DNA from: Pseudomonas sp. 2FG
GTDB taxonomy: Bacteria > Pseudomonadota > Gammaproteobacteria > Pseudomonadales > Pseudomonadaceae
DNA: 64,000 nucleotides
NCBI RefSeq assembly: GCF_005502935.1
Contig: NZ_SCMP01000014.1
Span: 86,232-150,231 of the forward strand
Direction of reading: 5' to 3'
Under the pieces are notes generated by a model, which had not been told where the DNA came from, did no database searches, and was given only the letters and a program-made list of their open reading frames with translations. The position numbers were made by a program, and so were the translations under genes. Shown piece by piece: positions 25,436-33,711 of this stretch. Each line of letters opens with the position of its first letter. Positions within the stretch are counted from its first letter, which is position 1.

Positions 25436-26332
25436 TTATAAAGCGGCAATGCCCAGCAAATACGCCGTCGCCAGCGCGCCGAGCAGACACAGCACAGCCG
25501 CCGCGGCGGCCTGCCAATAGAAGCGCCGGGCCAAGTCGTCCTCACCATAGCTGGACAGGATAAACGGCTGCGCTTCCCGCGGCCGGGCCAGATGGTTCTG
25601 TGCCGGTTGCACGCTCACCTGCCGATGCCGATCCTCGGCTTCCAACTGCGCGGCCAGGCGCACGCGATTCCACTCATGCTCATCCAACTGACCGTCGCGG
25701 TCGCTATCGAAGCGCTGCAAGAGGCCGGCGAAGTCGCCCTTCCATTCACGGATCACGCTGCTCTGCGCGGCACTCGGATCGAAGCCCTGACGGCCGCCGC
25801 CGGAGGTGCAGAAGTCGCCGATGGCATACAACGGCTCGCCCACGTGCAGGCGCTCCTCGGTGTAGCGGTAATCCTTGTCGCTGGCCAACCAGCCGAATAT
25901 CCCACCTTGGGTCAGGCTACGGGGGTGCCGCAGGTTACCCTTCCAGACCTCACGCGTCGCCGGGCTCACCTGCGCCCCTAGCGGATCGATCAGGCAGTCA
26001 CCGGTTGCATCGGCCATCCGCAGCCAAGCTTCACTGCTACCGCTCTCGACCTGACGCCACGAGCGGCCCTTGCCGTTGCTGCTGTATTCCTCGATCTTGA
26101 AGCGCCACCACAGGCAAGCTTTACCCGTCAGCGGGCCATGGATCGGTGCCTCCGGCAGCGGCTCCAGCACACCGTAAAACTCGACATAGCCTTGCGCCGC
26201 CGAGCGGATCTTCGAGGTCGGGGTATCCAGCAAATGGCGGGCTTCGGCCAAGCGCCGCAAACACCACCAGGCACCGCCTGCGCAGGCGCCGACGCTGAAC
26301 GCCAGGCTTAACGCCAGTTCTTGAATCTCCAC
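25436..26332 (-). CDS. GIDE-domain membrane protein with EF-hand
   Basis: 298 residues. N-terminal membrane helix (LALSLAFSVGACAGGAWWCL), then a GIDE-type domain (AAQGYVEFYGVLEPLPEAPIHGPLTGKACLWWRFKIEEY), a calcium-binding EF-hand loop (DSDRDGQLDEHEW, about residue 208), and a C-terminal membrane helix (AAAAVLCLLGALATAYLLGIAAL). GIDE domains are otherwise known from E3 ubiquitin ligases and from bacterial membrane proteins encoded next to lemA. It starts 3 bases after the lemA stop, so the two form an operon and probably a membrane complex (inference). Confidence 0.82.
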   Translation of the reverse strand: MEIQELALSLAFSVGACAGGAWWCLRRLAEARHLLDTPTSKIRSAAQGYVEFYGVLEPLPEAPIHGPLTGKACLWWRFKIEEYSSNGKGRSWRQVESGSSEAWLRMADATGDCLIDPLGAQVSPATREVWKGNLRHPRSLTQGGIFGWLASDKDYRYTEERLHVGEPLYAIGDFCTSGGGRQGFDPSAAQSSVIREWKGDFAGLLQRFDSDRDGQLDEHEWNRVRLAAQLEAEDRHRQVSVQPAQNHLARPREAQPFILSSYGEDDLARRFYWQAAAAAVLCLLGALATAYLLGIAAL

Positions 26333-26335
26333 GAC

Positions 26336-26908
26336 TTAACCGAACAAGGCTTTGAGGTCGATGTCGGCCTTTTGGGCCTCGCTGAACTCCAGCAACTCGG
26401 CGGCCTTGAAGCCAAACAGGCCGGCGATGATCAGGTCGGGAAACTGCTCGATGCGCACGTTGTTCAGGTTGACCGCTTCGTTGTACAGCTCACGCCGGTC
26501 GGCGATGCCGTTCTCCAGGCCGCTGATGCGCTGCTGGAGAAACTGGAAGCTCTCGTTGGCTTTCAGCTGCGGATAGTTCTCGGCCAAGGCGAACAACTGC
26601 CCGAGCCCGGCCCGCAGGCCGCTTTCCGCCAGCCCCAGGGCGCCCACATCGCCCTGCTCGCGGGCGCTGGCCACCGCGTTACGGGCGCGGATCACCTGTT
26701 CCAGGGTGCCGCGTTCGTGCTGCATGTAGTGCTTGCAGGTCTCCACCAGCTTGGGCAGCTCATCGTGGCGCTGCTTGAGCAGTACCTCGATGTTCGCCCA
26801 GGCCTTGCTCAGCCCATGCTTCAGACGCACCAAGGCGTTGTAGAGAATCACCGCATAAGCGGCGAGAAGGAACAAAACAACCAAGACCGCGACGCTGGTC
26901 AGGCTCAT
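26336..26908 (-). CDS. lemA: LemA family protein
   Basis: 190 residues: one N-terminal membrane helix (SVAVLVVLFLLAAYAVILYNALVRL), then a long helical domain with LSKAWANIEVLLKQRHDELPKLVETCKHYM and NESFQFLQQRISGLEN, diagnostic of LemA. These proteins have a short periplasmic N-terminus and a helical cytoplasmic body of unknown role. First gene of a two-gene operon with the GIDE protein. Confidence 0.93.
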   Translation of the reverse strand: MSLTSVAVLVVLFLLAAYAVILYNALVRLKHGLSKAWANIEVLLKQRHDELPKLVETCKHYMQHERGTLEQVIRARNAVASAREQGDVGALGLAESGLRAGLGQLFALAENYPQLKANESFQFLQQRISGLENGIADRRELYNEAVNLNNVRIEQFPDLIIAGLFGFKAAELLEFSEAQKADIDLKALFG

Positions 26909-27022
26909 GCAGGCTTCTCCATAAGAACTGAGGATGCCGGCATTCTAGCGGCACCGCGTCGTGCAGAGCAGAACTGGCGCACGCCCTATAAGAACAAATA
27001 GCCGCGCTGGCCCTTTGCACAA

Positions 27023-27041
27023 AATGCAAATCTTTCGCATT
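27023..27041. promoter_or_regulatory. Fur-box-like operator upstream of imelysin operon
   Basis: AATGCAAATCTTTCGCATT is a 19-base imperfect palindrome resembling Pseudomonas Fur sites of the AATGAGAATCATTCGCATT type. It lies 63 bases before the first imelysin gene, in the expected promoter position. Confidence 0.5.
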
Positions 27042-27103
27042 ATGTCGCGGTTTCACACGCGCAACGCGTACCGTTCTCATCTTTAGACGCAAAGGACTTC
27101 GCC

Positions 27104-28438
27104 ATGATTCGTATGCCTCTGGCCACTGCCAGCCTGCTGGCCATTGCTATTTCTCTCGCCGGTTGTGGCGAAGACAAAGCCCCAGCAACCCAAGCGGCGG
27201 CCCCGGCTGCCAGCAGCACCAGCACTCCAGCCGCGAGCGCCGGCAAGCTCGATGAAGCGGCCGCCAAAGCGGTGGTCAACCATTACGCCGATGTCGCCCT
27301 GGCCGTGTTCAGCGACGCTGCCAGCACCGGCAAAGCGCTGCAGACTGCGGTGGACGCCCTGCTCGCTAACCCGAATGACGAGACGCTGAAAGCCGCCCGC
27401 GCAGCCTGGCTGGCCGCCCGCGCGCCCTATATGCAGAGCGAAGTGTTTCGCTTCGGCAACCCGGTAGTCGATGACTGGGAAGGTCAACTGAACGCCTGGC
27501 CGCTGGACGAAGGCCTGATCGACTACGTCGCCGCCGACACTCCGCACGCGCAGGGCAACCCGGGCGCCACCGCCAACATCATCGCCAACACCCAGGTCCA
27601 GGTCGGCGAAGACCAGCTCGACGTGACCGAAATCACCGGCGAAAAACTGGCCAGCCTGAACGAACTGGGCGGTTCCGAAGCCAACGTCGCCACCGGCTAC
27701 CACGCCATCGAATTTCTGCTCTGGGGCCAAGACCTGCATGGCACCGGCCCTGGCGCGGGCGAACGCCCTGCAACCGACTACGCCACCGGCAATGACTGCG
27801 GCAACGGCCACTGCGATCGCCGCGGCGCCTACCTGAAAGCCGCCACCGACCTGCTGGTCAGCGACCTGAATGGGATGGTGGTGCAGTGGCAAGCCGGCGT
27901 TGCCGACAACTACCGCGCGACCCTGGTCGCCGATTCGGCCGAGAACGGCCTGCGCAAAATGCTCTTCGGCATGGGCAGCCTGTCGCTCGGCGAACTGGCT
28001 GGCGAGCGCATGAAGGTCGCCCTGGAAGCCAACTCCACGGAAGACGAGCACGACTGCTTCAGCGACAACACCCACAACTCGCACTTCTACAACGCCAAGG
28101 GCATCCGCAACGTCTACCTCGGCGAGTACAAGAAGGCCGACGGCACCACCCTGAGCGGCCCGAGCCTGGCGTCCCTGGTGGCCAAAACCGATCCGGCCAG
28201 CGACGCCACCCTGCAAGCCGACCTGGCCGCCAGCGAAGGCAAACTGCAAGCCCTGGTAGACAGCGCCAATAATGGCCAGCACTTCGATCAACTGATCGCC
28301 GCCGACAACAGCGCCGGCCAGCTGGTCGTGCGGGATGCCATCGCCGCCCTGGTCAAACAGACCGCTGCGATCGAACAGGCCGCGGGCAAACTGGGCATCA
28401 GCGACCTGAACCCGGATACCGCCGACCACCAGTTCTGA
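27104..28438 (+). CDS. Imelysin-family (M75) periplasmic lipoprotein, iron-linked
   Basis: 444 residues. Lipoprotein signal (TASLLAIAISLAGC), a low-complexity Ala/Thr/Ser linker, then the imelysin domain with the GxHxxE motif (GYHAIEFLLWGQDLHG) and the DCFSDNTHNSHFYNAKGIRNVYLGEY segment. Imelysins such as IrpA and the M75 domain of EfeO bind iron or haem in the periplasm and are usually iron-regulated. It is followed by a di-heme protein, a second imelysin and a DUF1513 protein, but a strong terminator separates it from them, so it may be transcribed in excess. The related insulin-cleaving protein name in P. aeruginosa does not imply peptidase activity here. Confidence 0.9.
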   Translation: MIRMPLATASLLAIAISLAGCGEDKAPATQAAAPAASSTSTPAASAGKLDEAAAKAVVNHYADVALAVFSDAASTGKALQTAVDALLANPNDETLKAARAAWLAARAPYMQSEVFRFGNPVVDDWEGQLNAWPLDEGLIDYVAADTPHAQGNPGATANIIANTQVQVGEDQLDVTEITGEKLASLNELGGSEANVATGYHAIEFLLWGQDLHGTGPGAGERPATDYATGNDCGNGHCDRRGAYLKAATDLLVSDLNGMVVQWQAGVADNYRATLVADSAENGLRKMLFGMGSLSLGELAGERMKVALEANSTEDEHDCFSDNTHNSHFYNAKGIRNVYLGEYKKADGTTLSGPSLASLVAKTDPASDATLQADLAASEGKLQALVDSANNGQHFDQLIAADNSAGQLVVRDAIAALVKQTAAIEQAAGKLGISDLNPDTADHQF

Positions 28439-28453
28439 TACCTCGGCACTGGC

Positions 28454-28488
28454 AACGGATGCGCCCACAAGGCGCATCCGTTTTTTTT
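28454..28488 (+). terminator. Rho-independent terminator after first imelysin gene
   Basis: 12-bp stem AACGGATGCGCC / GGCGCATCCGTT followed by eight T residues, 15 bases after the stop codon. Confidence 0.92.
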
Positions 28489-28619
28489 CGCCTGCATGCC
28501 AAGCAGCCAGCAAACCAGGCGCGACATTTCGCCCTCCTCGTAAACGCTAATCCCTCTTATTCGAATTCCCTTAGCCTGATAAGCTTGCGCGCCTGATTCC
28601 GTGGCCTGGATCGTTGCCA

Positions 28620-30035
28620 ATGCCCCGCCTGTTCTCTCTCCTGCCCTTACTGCTGCTGGCGCTTGGCCTGGCCGCGTGCGATGACGCGCCGCGTTTTAGC
28701 CAAGCCGAGCCCGGCGAAGCCCTGTCCGCCGGCAGCGCCACAGTGCGCAAGAGCGATCACAACGCCTTCTCCCAGCCCGCCGCGAACCTCTCGCCGCTGC
28801 GCCGCCTGGACTTCAGCGTCGGCAACAGCTTCTTCCGCAACCCCTGGGTCATAGCCCCATCGACCACCATTGCCCGCGATGGCCTCGGCCCGCTGTTCAA
28901 CACCAATGCCTGCCAGGGCTGCCATATCAAGGACGGCCGCGGCCACCCGCCGAGCGCCGAGGCCGTCAATGCGGTGTCGATGCTGGTGCGCCTGTCGATT
29001 CCCGCCGGCGCCGAGCAGGCGCAGATCCTGCAGCGCCAAGGCGTGCTGCCCGAGCCGGTCTACGGCGGCCAACTGCAGGACATGGCCATCCCCGGCGTGG
29101 CCCCGGAAGGCAAGGTGCGGGTGGACTACCGGAGCGTCCCCGTACGCTTGCGCGACGGCAGCAGCGTGGAGCTGCGCCAACCCCGACTGCAGATCAGCCA
29201 GCTCGGCTACGGCGAGCTGCATCCGGACACCCAACTCTCCGCCCGCATCGCCCCGCCGATGATTGGCCTCGGCCTGCTCGAGGCGATTCCCGAAGCCGCC
29301 ATCCTCGCCAACGCCGCGGCACAAAACGCCAAGGCGCAAGGCGTTTCCGGGCGACCCAACTACGTCTGGGACGACGCCCAGGCGCAGACCGTACTCGGCC
29401 GTTTCGGCTGGAAAGCCGGGCAGCCGACGCTGAACCAGCAGAACGTCCACGCCTTCGCCGGTGATATGGGCCTGACCACCAGCCTGCGGCCGCTGGATGA
29501 CTGCAGCGCCACCCAGACCGCCTGCCGGGCCGCAGCCAAGGGCGGCGTGCCGGAGGTCAGCGACTATATCCTCGCCCAAGTGCTGTTCTACAGCCGCAAC
29601 CTCGGCGTGCCGGCCCGCCGTCGGGTCGACGACCTGCAGGTGCTGGCCGGCAAGGGACTGTTCCACCAGGCCGGCTGCCAGCAATGCCATACCCCGCAGT
29701 TCAGCACCGCGGCGGATGCCGCCGAACCCGAGCTGGCCAATCAGTTGATTCGCCCCTACAGCGACCTGCTGCTCCATGACATGGGCGCCGGCCTGGCTGA
29801 CAATCGCCCGGAGTTTCAAGCCAGCGGCAGCGAATGGCGTACCCCGCCGCTGTGGGGCATCGGCCTGACCGAAACGGTCAACGGCCACACCCAGTTTCTG
29901 CATGACGGCCGCGCCCGCAACCTGCTGGAGGCTATCCTCTGGCACGGTGGCGAGGCCGAAGCGGCCAAGCAACACGTACTGACCTTCGATGCCGAGCAGC
30001 GCGCCGCGCTCTTGGCTTTCCTGAACTCCCTGTAA
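28620..30035 (+). CDS. Di-heme cytochrome c-type oxidoreductase lipoprotein (DUF1111)
   Basis: 471 residues. Lipoprotein signal ending LGLAAC (Cys20). Two heme c sites: C98-x2-C101-H102 (ACQGCHIKDGRGHPP) and, in the C-terminal half, GCQQCHTPQF. The family (DUF1111, annotated as thiol oxidoreductase) is distantly like MauG/CcpA di-heme peroxidases. In this operon it is flanked by imelysins, and in other proteobacteria the same partnership recurs, pointing to periplasmic iron redox handling (inference). Start chosen at the ATG at 28620; the upstream TTG adds two residues. Confidence 0.9.
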   Translation: MPRLFSLLPLLLLALGLAACDDAPRFSQAEPGEALSAGSATVRKSDHNAFSQPAANLSPLRRLDFSVGNSFFRNPWVIAPSTTIARDGLGPLFNTNACQGCHIKDGRGHPPSAEAVNAVSMLVRLSIPAGAEQAQILQRQGVLPEPVYGGQLQDMAIPGVAPEGKVRVDYRSVPVRLRDGSSVELRQPRLQISQLGYGELHPDTQLSARIAPPMIGLGLLEAIPEAAILANAAAQNAKAQGVSGRPNYVWDDAQAQTVLGRFGWKAGQPTLNQQNVHAFAGDMGLTTSLRPLDDCSATQTACRAAAKGGVPEVSDYILAQVLFYSRNLGVPARRRVDDLQVLAGKGLFHQAGCQQCHTPQFSTAADAAEPELANQLIRPYSDLLLHDMGAGLADNRPEFQASGSEWRTPPLWGIGLTETVNGHTQFLHDGRARNLLEAILWHGGEAEAAKQHVLTFDAEQRAALLAFLNSL

Positions 30036-30045
30036 GGAGCCGAGC

Positions 30046-31122
30046 ATGCTGCGCCCCCACCGACTTACCGCCGTCTTCGCCGCCGTCCTCAGCGGCCTGG
30101 CCCTGAGTGCCTGTGCCCCCTCCGACCCGCAGAGCAAGACCAGTGCCGCCCTCACCGAGGGCGTGCTGCTGCCGACCTACAGTGCCTGGGTCGAGGCCGA
30201 CCGCCAGCTCGCGACCAGCGCCAAGGCCTTCTGCGCCGGCAGTCAGGACCTGACTGCCGCACGCCAGGCCTTCTTCACCGCGCAGAGTGCCTGGGCCGGG
30301 CTGCAACCGCTGCTGCTCGGCCCGTTGACGGAAGGTAATCGGGCCTGGCAAATCCAGTTCTGGCCGGACAAGAAGAACCTGGTCGCGCGCCAGGTGGAAA
30401 CCCTGCTGAAGAGCAAACCGCAGCTGACGCCGGCCGACCTGAATAAATCCAGCGTGGTGGTCCAGGGCCTGACCGCCTATGAATATGTCTTGTTCGATCC
30501 GGCGCTCGACCTCAACGACGCCACCCAGAAGAGTCGCTACTGCCCGCTGCTGACGGCCATCGGCGACCATCAGCAAACGCTCTCCGCCAACGTCTTGAGC
30601 CAATGGCAAAGCCAGGACGGCCTCGCCGCGCAGTTGCAAAGCTTCCCCAACGCCCGCTATGCCGAAGGGACTGAGGCCATCGCCGACCTGCTGCGCACCC
30701 AGGTCACCGGCATCGACAGCCTGAAGAAGAAACTCGGCACCCCACTGGGGCGGCAGAGCAAAGGTCTGCCGCAGCCCTATCAGGCGGAAGCCTGGCGCAG
30801 CAACGCCAGCCTGAACAACATCGCCGCCACGCTGGCCAGCGCCGAACGCGTCTGGCAGGGCGCCAAGCAGGATGGCATCCGCGCCCTGCTCAGCCCGGAA
30901 CAGGCCGACCTGGGCAAACGCCTCGACGCGGCCTACGCCGATACCCGCCAGCGCCTCGCCGCGCTGCAACAACCGCTGGGCGAGCTGCTCGCCGACGAGG
31001 CCGGGCGCAACCAGCTGAATGCGCTGTATGACAGCCTGGATCGGCTGCACCGCCTGCACAGTGGCGAACTGGCGAAGACCCTCGGCATCCAACTGGGCTT
31101 CAACGCCAACGACGGCGACTGA
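30046..31122 (+). CDS. Second imelysin-family lipoprotein lacking the GxHxxE His
   Basis: 358 residues with a lipoprotein signal (AAVLSGLALSAC). Imelysin-type helical domain: GVLLPTYSAWVEADRQL, AWQIQFWPDKKNLVARQVE, then GLTAYEYVLFD at the place of GxHxxE, so the His is Thr. The C-terminal FNANDGD follows. It is 10 bases after the di-heme gene with AGGAG at the junction, hence co-translated. Possibly a structural partner to the first imelysin rather than an equal metal binder. Confidence 0.87.
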   Translation: MLRPHRLTAVFAAVLSGLALSACAPSDPQSKTSAALTEGVLLPTYSAWVEADRQLATSAKAFCAGSQDLTAARQAFFTAQSAWAGLQPLLLGPLTEGNRAWQIQFWPDKKNLVARQVETLLKSKPQLTPADLNKSSVVVQGLTAYEYVLFDPALDLNDATQKSRYCPLLTAIGDHQQTLSANVLSQWQSQDGLAAQLQSFPNARYAEGTEAIADLLRTQVTGIDSLKKKLGTPLGRQSKGLPQPYQAEAWRSNASLNNIAATLASAERVWQGAKQDGIRALLSPEQADLGKRLDAAYADTRQRLAALQQPLGELLADEAGRNQLNALYDSLDRLHRLHSGELAKTLGIQLGFNANDGD

Positions 31123-31138
31123 GCCAGAGGAGCCAGAC

Positions 31139-32233
31139 ATGCAACGCCGTGCTTTTCTCGGCCTCGGCGGCGCCCTGCTCGCCGCCTCCGCCTTCGGCGG
31201 CTGGACCCTGGTCCGGCATGCCCGGCAACCATTGTTGCTCTCCGCGCGGGATGACGCCGACGGCCGGCACTACGCCGTCGGCTACCGCCTGGACGGCAGC
31301 AAGGTGTTTGCCACCGCGGTCAACGAACGCTGTCACGATGTGGTGCCGCACCCCAGCCTGCCACTGGCGGTGTTCGTCGGCCGCCGGCCGAGCACCGAGA
31401 GCTACCTGCTCGACCTGCGTGACGGGCGCCTGCTGCAAACCCTGAACTCGCCGGCACACCGGCACTTCTACGGCCACGGCATCTTCCACCAGAGCGGTGA
31501 ATGGTTCTACAGCAGCGAAAACGACACCGCCGAACCCGGTCGTGGCGTGCTCGGCGTCTATCGCCTGGACGGCCGGCGGTTGCTGCGTAGCCATGAACTG
31601 TCCAGCCATGGCGTCGGCCCGCATCAGTTGCTGTGGCTGCCCGACGGCGAAACCCTAGTCGTCGCCAATGGCGGCATCCGCACCGAGGCGGACAGCCGCG
31701 TGGCGATGAACCTCGACGCCATGGAATCCAGCCTGGTCCTGCTCAAACGTGACGGCACGCTGCTGAGCAAGGAGCAACTGCCGGAGCGGATGAACAGCGT
31801 GCGCCATCTGGCGGTGGCCGGCGACGGCACCATCGTCTCCGGCCAGCAATACCAAGGTGCCCCCGGCGATCACGCCCCCATGCTCGCGATCAAGCGCCCA
31901 GGCCAGGCGTTCCAGCCCTTCCCGATCGCGGACGCGCAGCGCCAGGCGATGAACCAGTACAGCGCCAGCCTGGCCATTCACAGCGAGCTGCGCCTGCTGG
32001 CACTGACCGCGCCGCGCGGCAATCGCTTCATGGTCTGGGACCTGGACAGCGCACAGTTGCGTCTCGACGCGCCGCTGCCGGACTGCGCCGGGGTCGGCGC
32101 GGTAGCCGCTGGCTTCGTCGTCAGCTCCGGCCAGGGCCGTTGCCGGCTGTACGACTGCCGTGGCGAGCACCTCGTCGCCCAGCCGCTCGAACTGCCCGCC
32201 GGACTCTGGGACAACCACCTGCGCTTGGCCTGA
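31139..32233 (+). CDS. DUF1513 periplasmic beta-propeller protein with Tat-like signal
   Basis: 364 residues. The N-terminus MQRRAFLGLGGALLAASAFGG has the twin-arginine pattern R-R-x-F-L, so export in folded form is likely. The mature protein reads as a WD/YVTN-like propeller: HPSLPLAVFVGRRPSTESYLLDLRDGRLLQTL, HFYGHGIFHQSGEWFYSSEND, GPHQLLWLPDGETLVVANGGI. GAGGAG precedes the ATG, 16 bases after the imelysin stop. Last gene of the iron-linked operon. Confidence 0.88.
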   Translation: MQRRAFLGLGGALLAASAFGGWTLVRHARQPLLLSARDDADGRHYAVGYRLDGSKVFATAVNERCHDVVPHPSLPLAVFVGRRPSTESYLLDLRDGRLLQTLNSPAHRHFYGHGIFHQSGEWFYSSENDTAEPGRGVLGVYRLDGRRLLRSHELSSHGVGPHQLLWLPDGETLVVANGGIRTEADSRVAMNLDAMESSLVLLKRDGTLLSKEQLPERMNSVRHLAVAGDGTIVSGQQYQGAPGDHAPMLAIKRPGQAFQPFPIADAQRQAMNQYSASLAIHSELRLLALTAPRGNRFMVWDLDSAQLRLDAPLPDCAGVGAVAAGFVVSSGQGRCRLYDCRGEHLVAQPLELPAGLWDNHLRLA

Positions 32234-32256
32234 AACCTGCCGAGCCGTTCCGGATC

Positions 32257-32297
32257 GTAGGCTGGGTTTCGCCAAAAAACGGCTCTACCCAGCCTAC
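32257..32297. repeat. GTAGGCTGGGT palindromic repeat
   Basis: Arms GTAGGCTGGGT and ACCCAGCCTAC around TTCGCCAAAAAACGGCTCT. Same family as 22394-22470, here 24 bases after the DUF1513 stop. The other 230 bases up to the RND pump operon show no gene; a promoter for the pump should lie here. Confidence 0.8.
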
Positions 32298-32531
32298 AAC
32301 CTTCTCCCCCCGTTATCCGCGCGCCGCAAAGCCCCGGTAGCGGCACAACGCCAGCCAAGAAAGTGCCGGCATCTACGGGTTAGCTTCGCAACTTGCGCGG
32401 CATTGAGCGGCCTAGCTGCCGCATTGCAACCTTTTGCAAACGCCCGGTTTTGACTTGCCCAGAGCAGTGGGACTAAGGTACTGACCTTGCCTATTCCCAG
32501 GCCCCCATTTGCCCTGCCAAGGAACCGGAAT

Positions 32532-33683
32532 ATGTTGCTCCGCCGCATGCTGATCATGCTGGGCGTTGTCGTCCTCGTGGTGCTCGCCCTCGCCGCCTAC
32601 AAAGCCCTCTCCATGTATCAGCAGATCCAGACTGTTTCCGCCCCGCCGCCGCCGATCAGCGTAGCCGCCGCCCAGGCCGTGGAAATACCCTGGCAGAGCC
32701 GACTACCGGCCATAGGTACGCTCAAGGCGTTCCAAGGTGTGGACCTGACCGTGGAAGCCAGCGGCACGGTGCAGGATGTGCTGTTTCTCTCCGGCGAAAA
32801 AGTCACCCTGCATCAGCCCATAGTGCAACTGGACAGCGATGTCGAGCAGGCCACCCTGGCCACCTCCGAGGCCGAGCTGGGCTTGGCGCGGGTCGAATTC
32901 GAGCGGGCGCGCAGCCTGCTCAGCCGGCAGGCGCTGTCCAAGAGCGAGTTCGATCGCCTCTCCGCCGAGCTGCAAAAGGCCATCACCCGCGTCGCGCAAT
33001 TGAAGGCCATTCTGGCCAAGAAACGCATTCTCGCACCGTTTGCCGGCACCATCGGCATCCGCCAGGTCGATGTCGGCGACTTCGTCTCCAGCGGCACCAT
33101 CATCGCCACCCTGCAAGACGTCAGCACCCTGTTCGTCGACTTCTTCTTGCCCGAACAGTCCGTGCCCCAGCTGAGCCTTGGCCAGCGCGTGCGCTTCAGT
33201 GTCGCCGCCTACCCGGGTGAGGTTTTCGAGGGTGACATAGGCGCGATCAACCCGAAGGTGGAAGACACCACGCGCAATGTGCAGGTGCGCGCCAGGCTGA
33301 ACAACCCGGACGGCAAGTTGCTGCCGGGGATGTTCGCCAACCTGGAGGTGCTGCTGCCGGGCGAGCAAGCCCGGGTGGTGGTGCCGGAAACAGCCCTCAC
33401 CTACACCCTCTACGGCAACTCGGTGTACGTGATCGGTGAGCAGAAAGCGGCGGACGGCCAGCTGCAGAAAGACGCCAAGGAGCAAACCCAGCTGGTGGTC
33501 GAGCGGCGGTTCGTGGAAACCGGCGAACGCCGTGATGGCCGGGTGGTGATCCTCAAGGGGCTCGCGAGCGGCGAACGGGTGGTCACCGCCGGCCAACTCA
33601 AGCTGGATAGCGGCTCCCACGTGAGCATCGCCGCCGACCAGGCCCAACCCGCTGCCTCGAACAGTCAGCCCAGCAGCCACTGA
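32532..33683 (+). CDS. mexV: RND efflux pump periplasmic adaptor, MexV-like
   Basis: 383 residues. An N-terminal membrane anchor (LIMLGVVVLVVLALAAYKAL) precedes the adaptor core: lipoyl halves (LPAIGTLKAFQGVDLTVEASGTVQDVLF; ILAPFAGTIGIRQVDVGDFVSSG), an alpha-hairpin (QATLATSEAELGLARVEFERARSLL), and beta-barrel and membrane-proximal domains. It follows AAGGA; an upstream ATG at 32487 is less likely. Paired with the RND transporter 28 bases downstream. No outer-membrane channel gene is present, so it probably uses OprM or similar. Naming rests on remembered gene order. Confidence 0.88.
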   Translation: MLLRRMLIMLGVVVLVVLALAAYKALSMYQQIQTVSAPPPPISVAAAQAVEIPWQSRLPAIGTLKAFQGVDLTVEASGTVQDVLFLSGEKVTLHQPIVQLDSDVEQATLATSEAELGLARVEFERARSLLSRQALSKSEFDRLSAELQKAITRVAQLKAILAKKRILAPFAGTIGIRQVDVGDFVSSGTIIATLQDVSTLFVDFFLPEQSVPQLSLGQRVRFSVAAYPGEVFEGDIGAINPKVEDTTRNVQVRARLNNPDGKLLPGMFANLEVLLPGEQARVVVPETALTYTLYGNSVYVIGEQKAADGQLQKDAKEQTQLVVERRFVETGERRDGRVVILKGLASGERVVTAGQLKLDSGSHVSIAADQAQPAASNSQPSSH

Positions 33684-33711
33684 GCCGCCGCTGGCGCCAA
33701 GGAATCACCTC

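Noticed and set aside
28535..28580. Possible second Fur box upstream of the di-heme gene
   Set aside because: The AT-rich stretch GCTAATCCCTCTTATTCG has only partial dyad symmetry and too many mismatches to the Fur consensus.
27083..30155. Long minus-strand open frames (476 and 502 codons) opposite the first imelysin and the di-heme genes
   Set aside because: Antisense shadows; the plus strand has signal peptides, GxHxxE and CxxCH motifs and ribosome sites.
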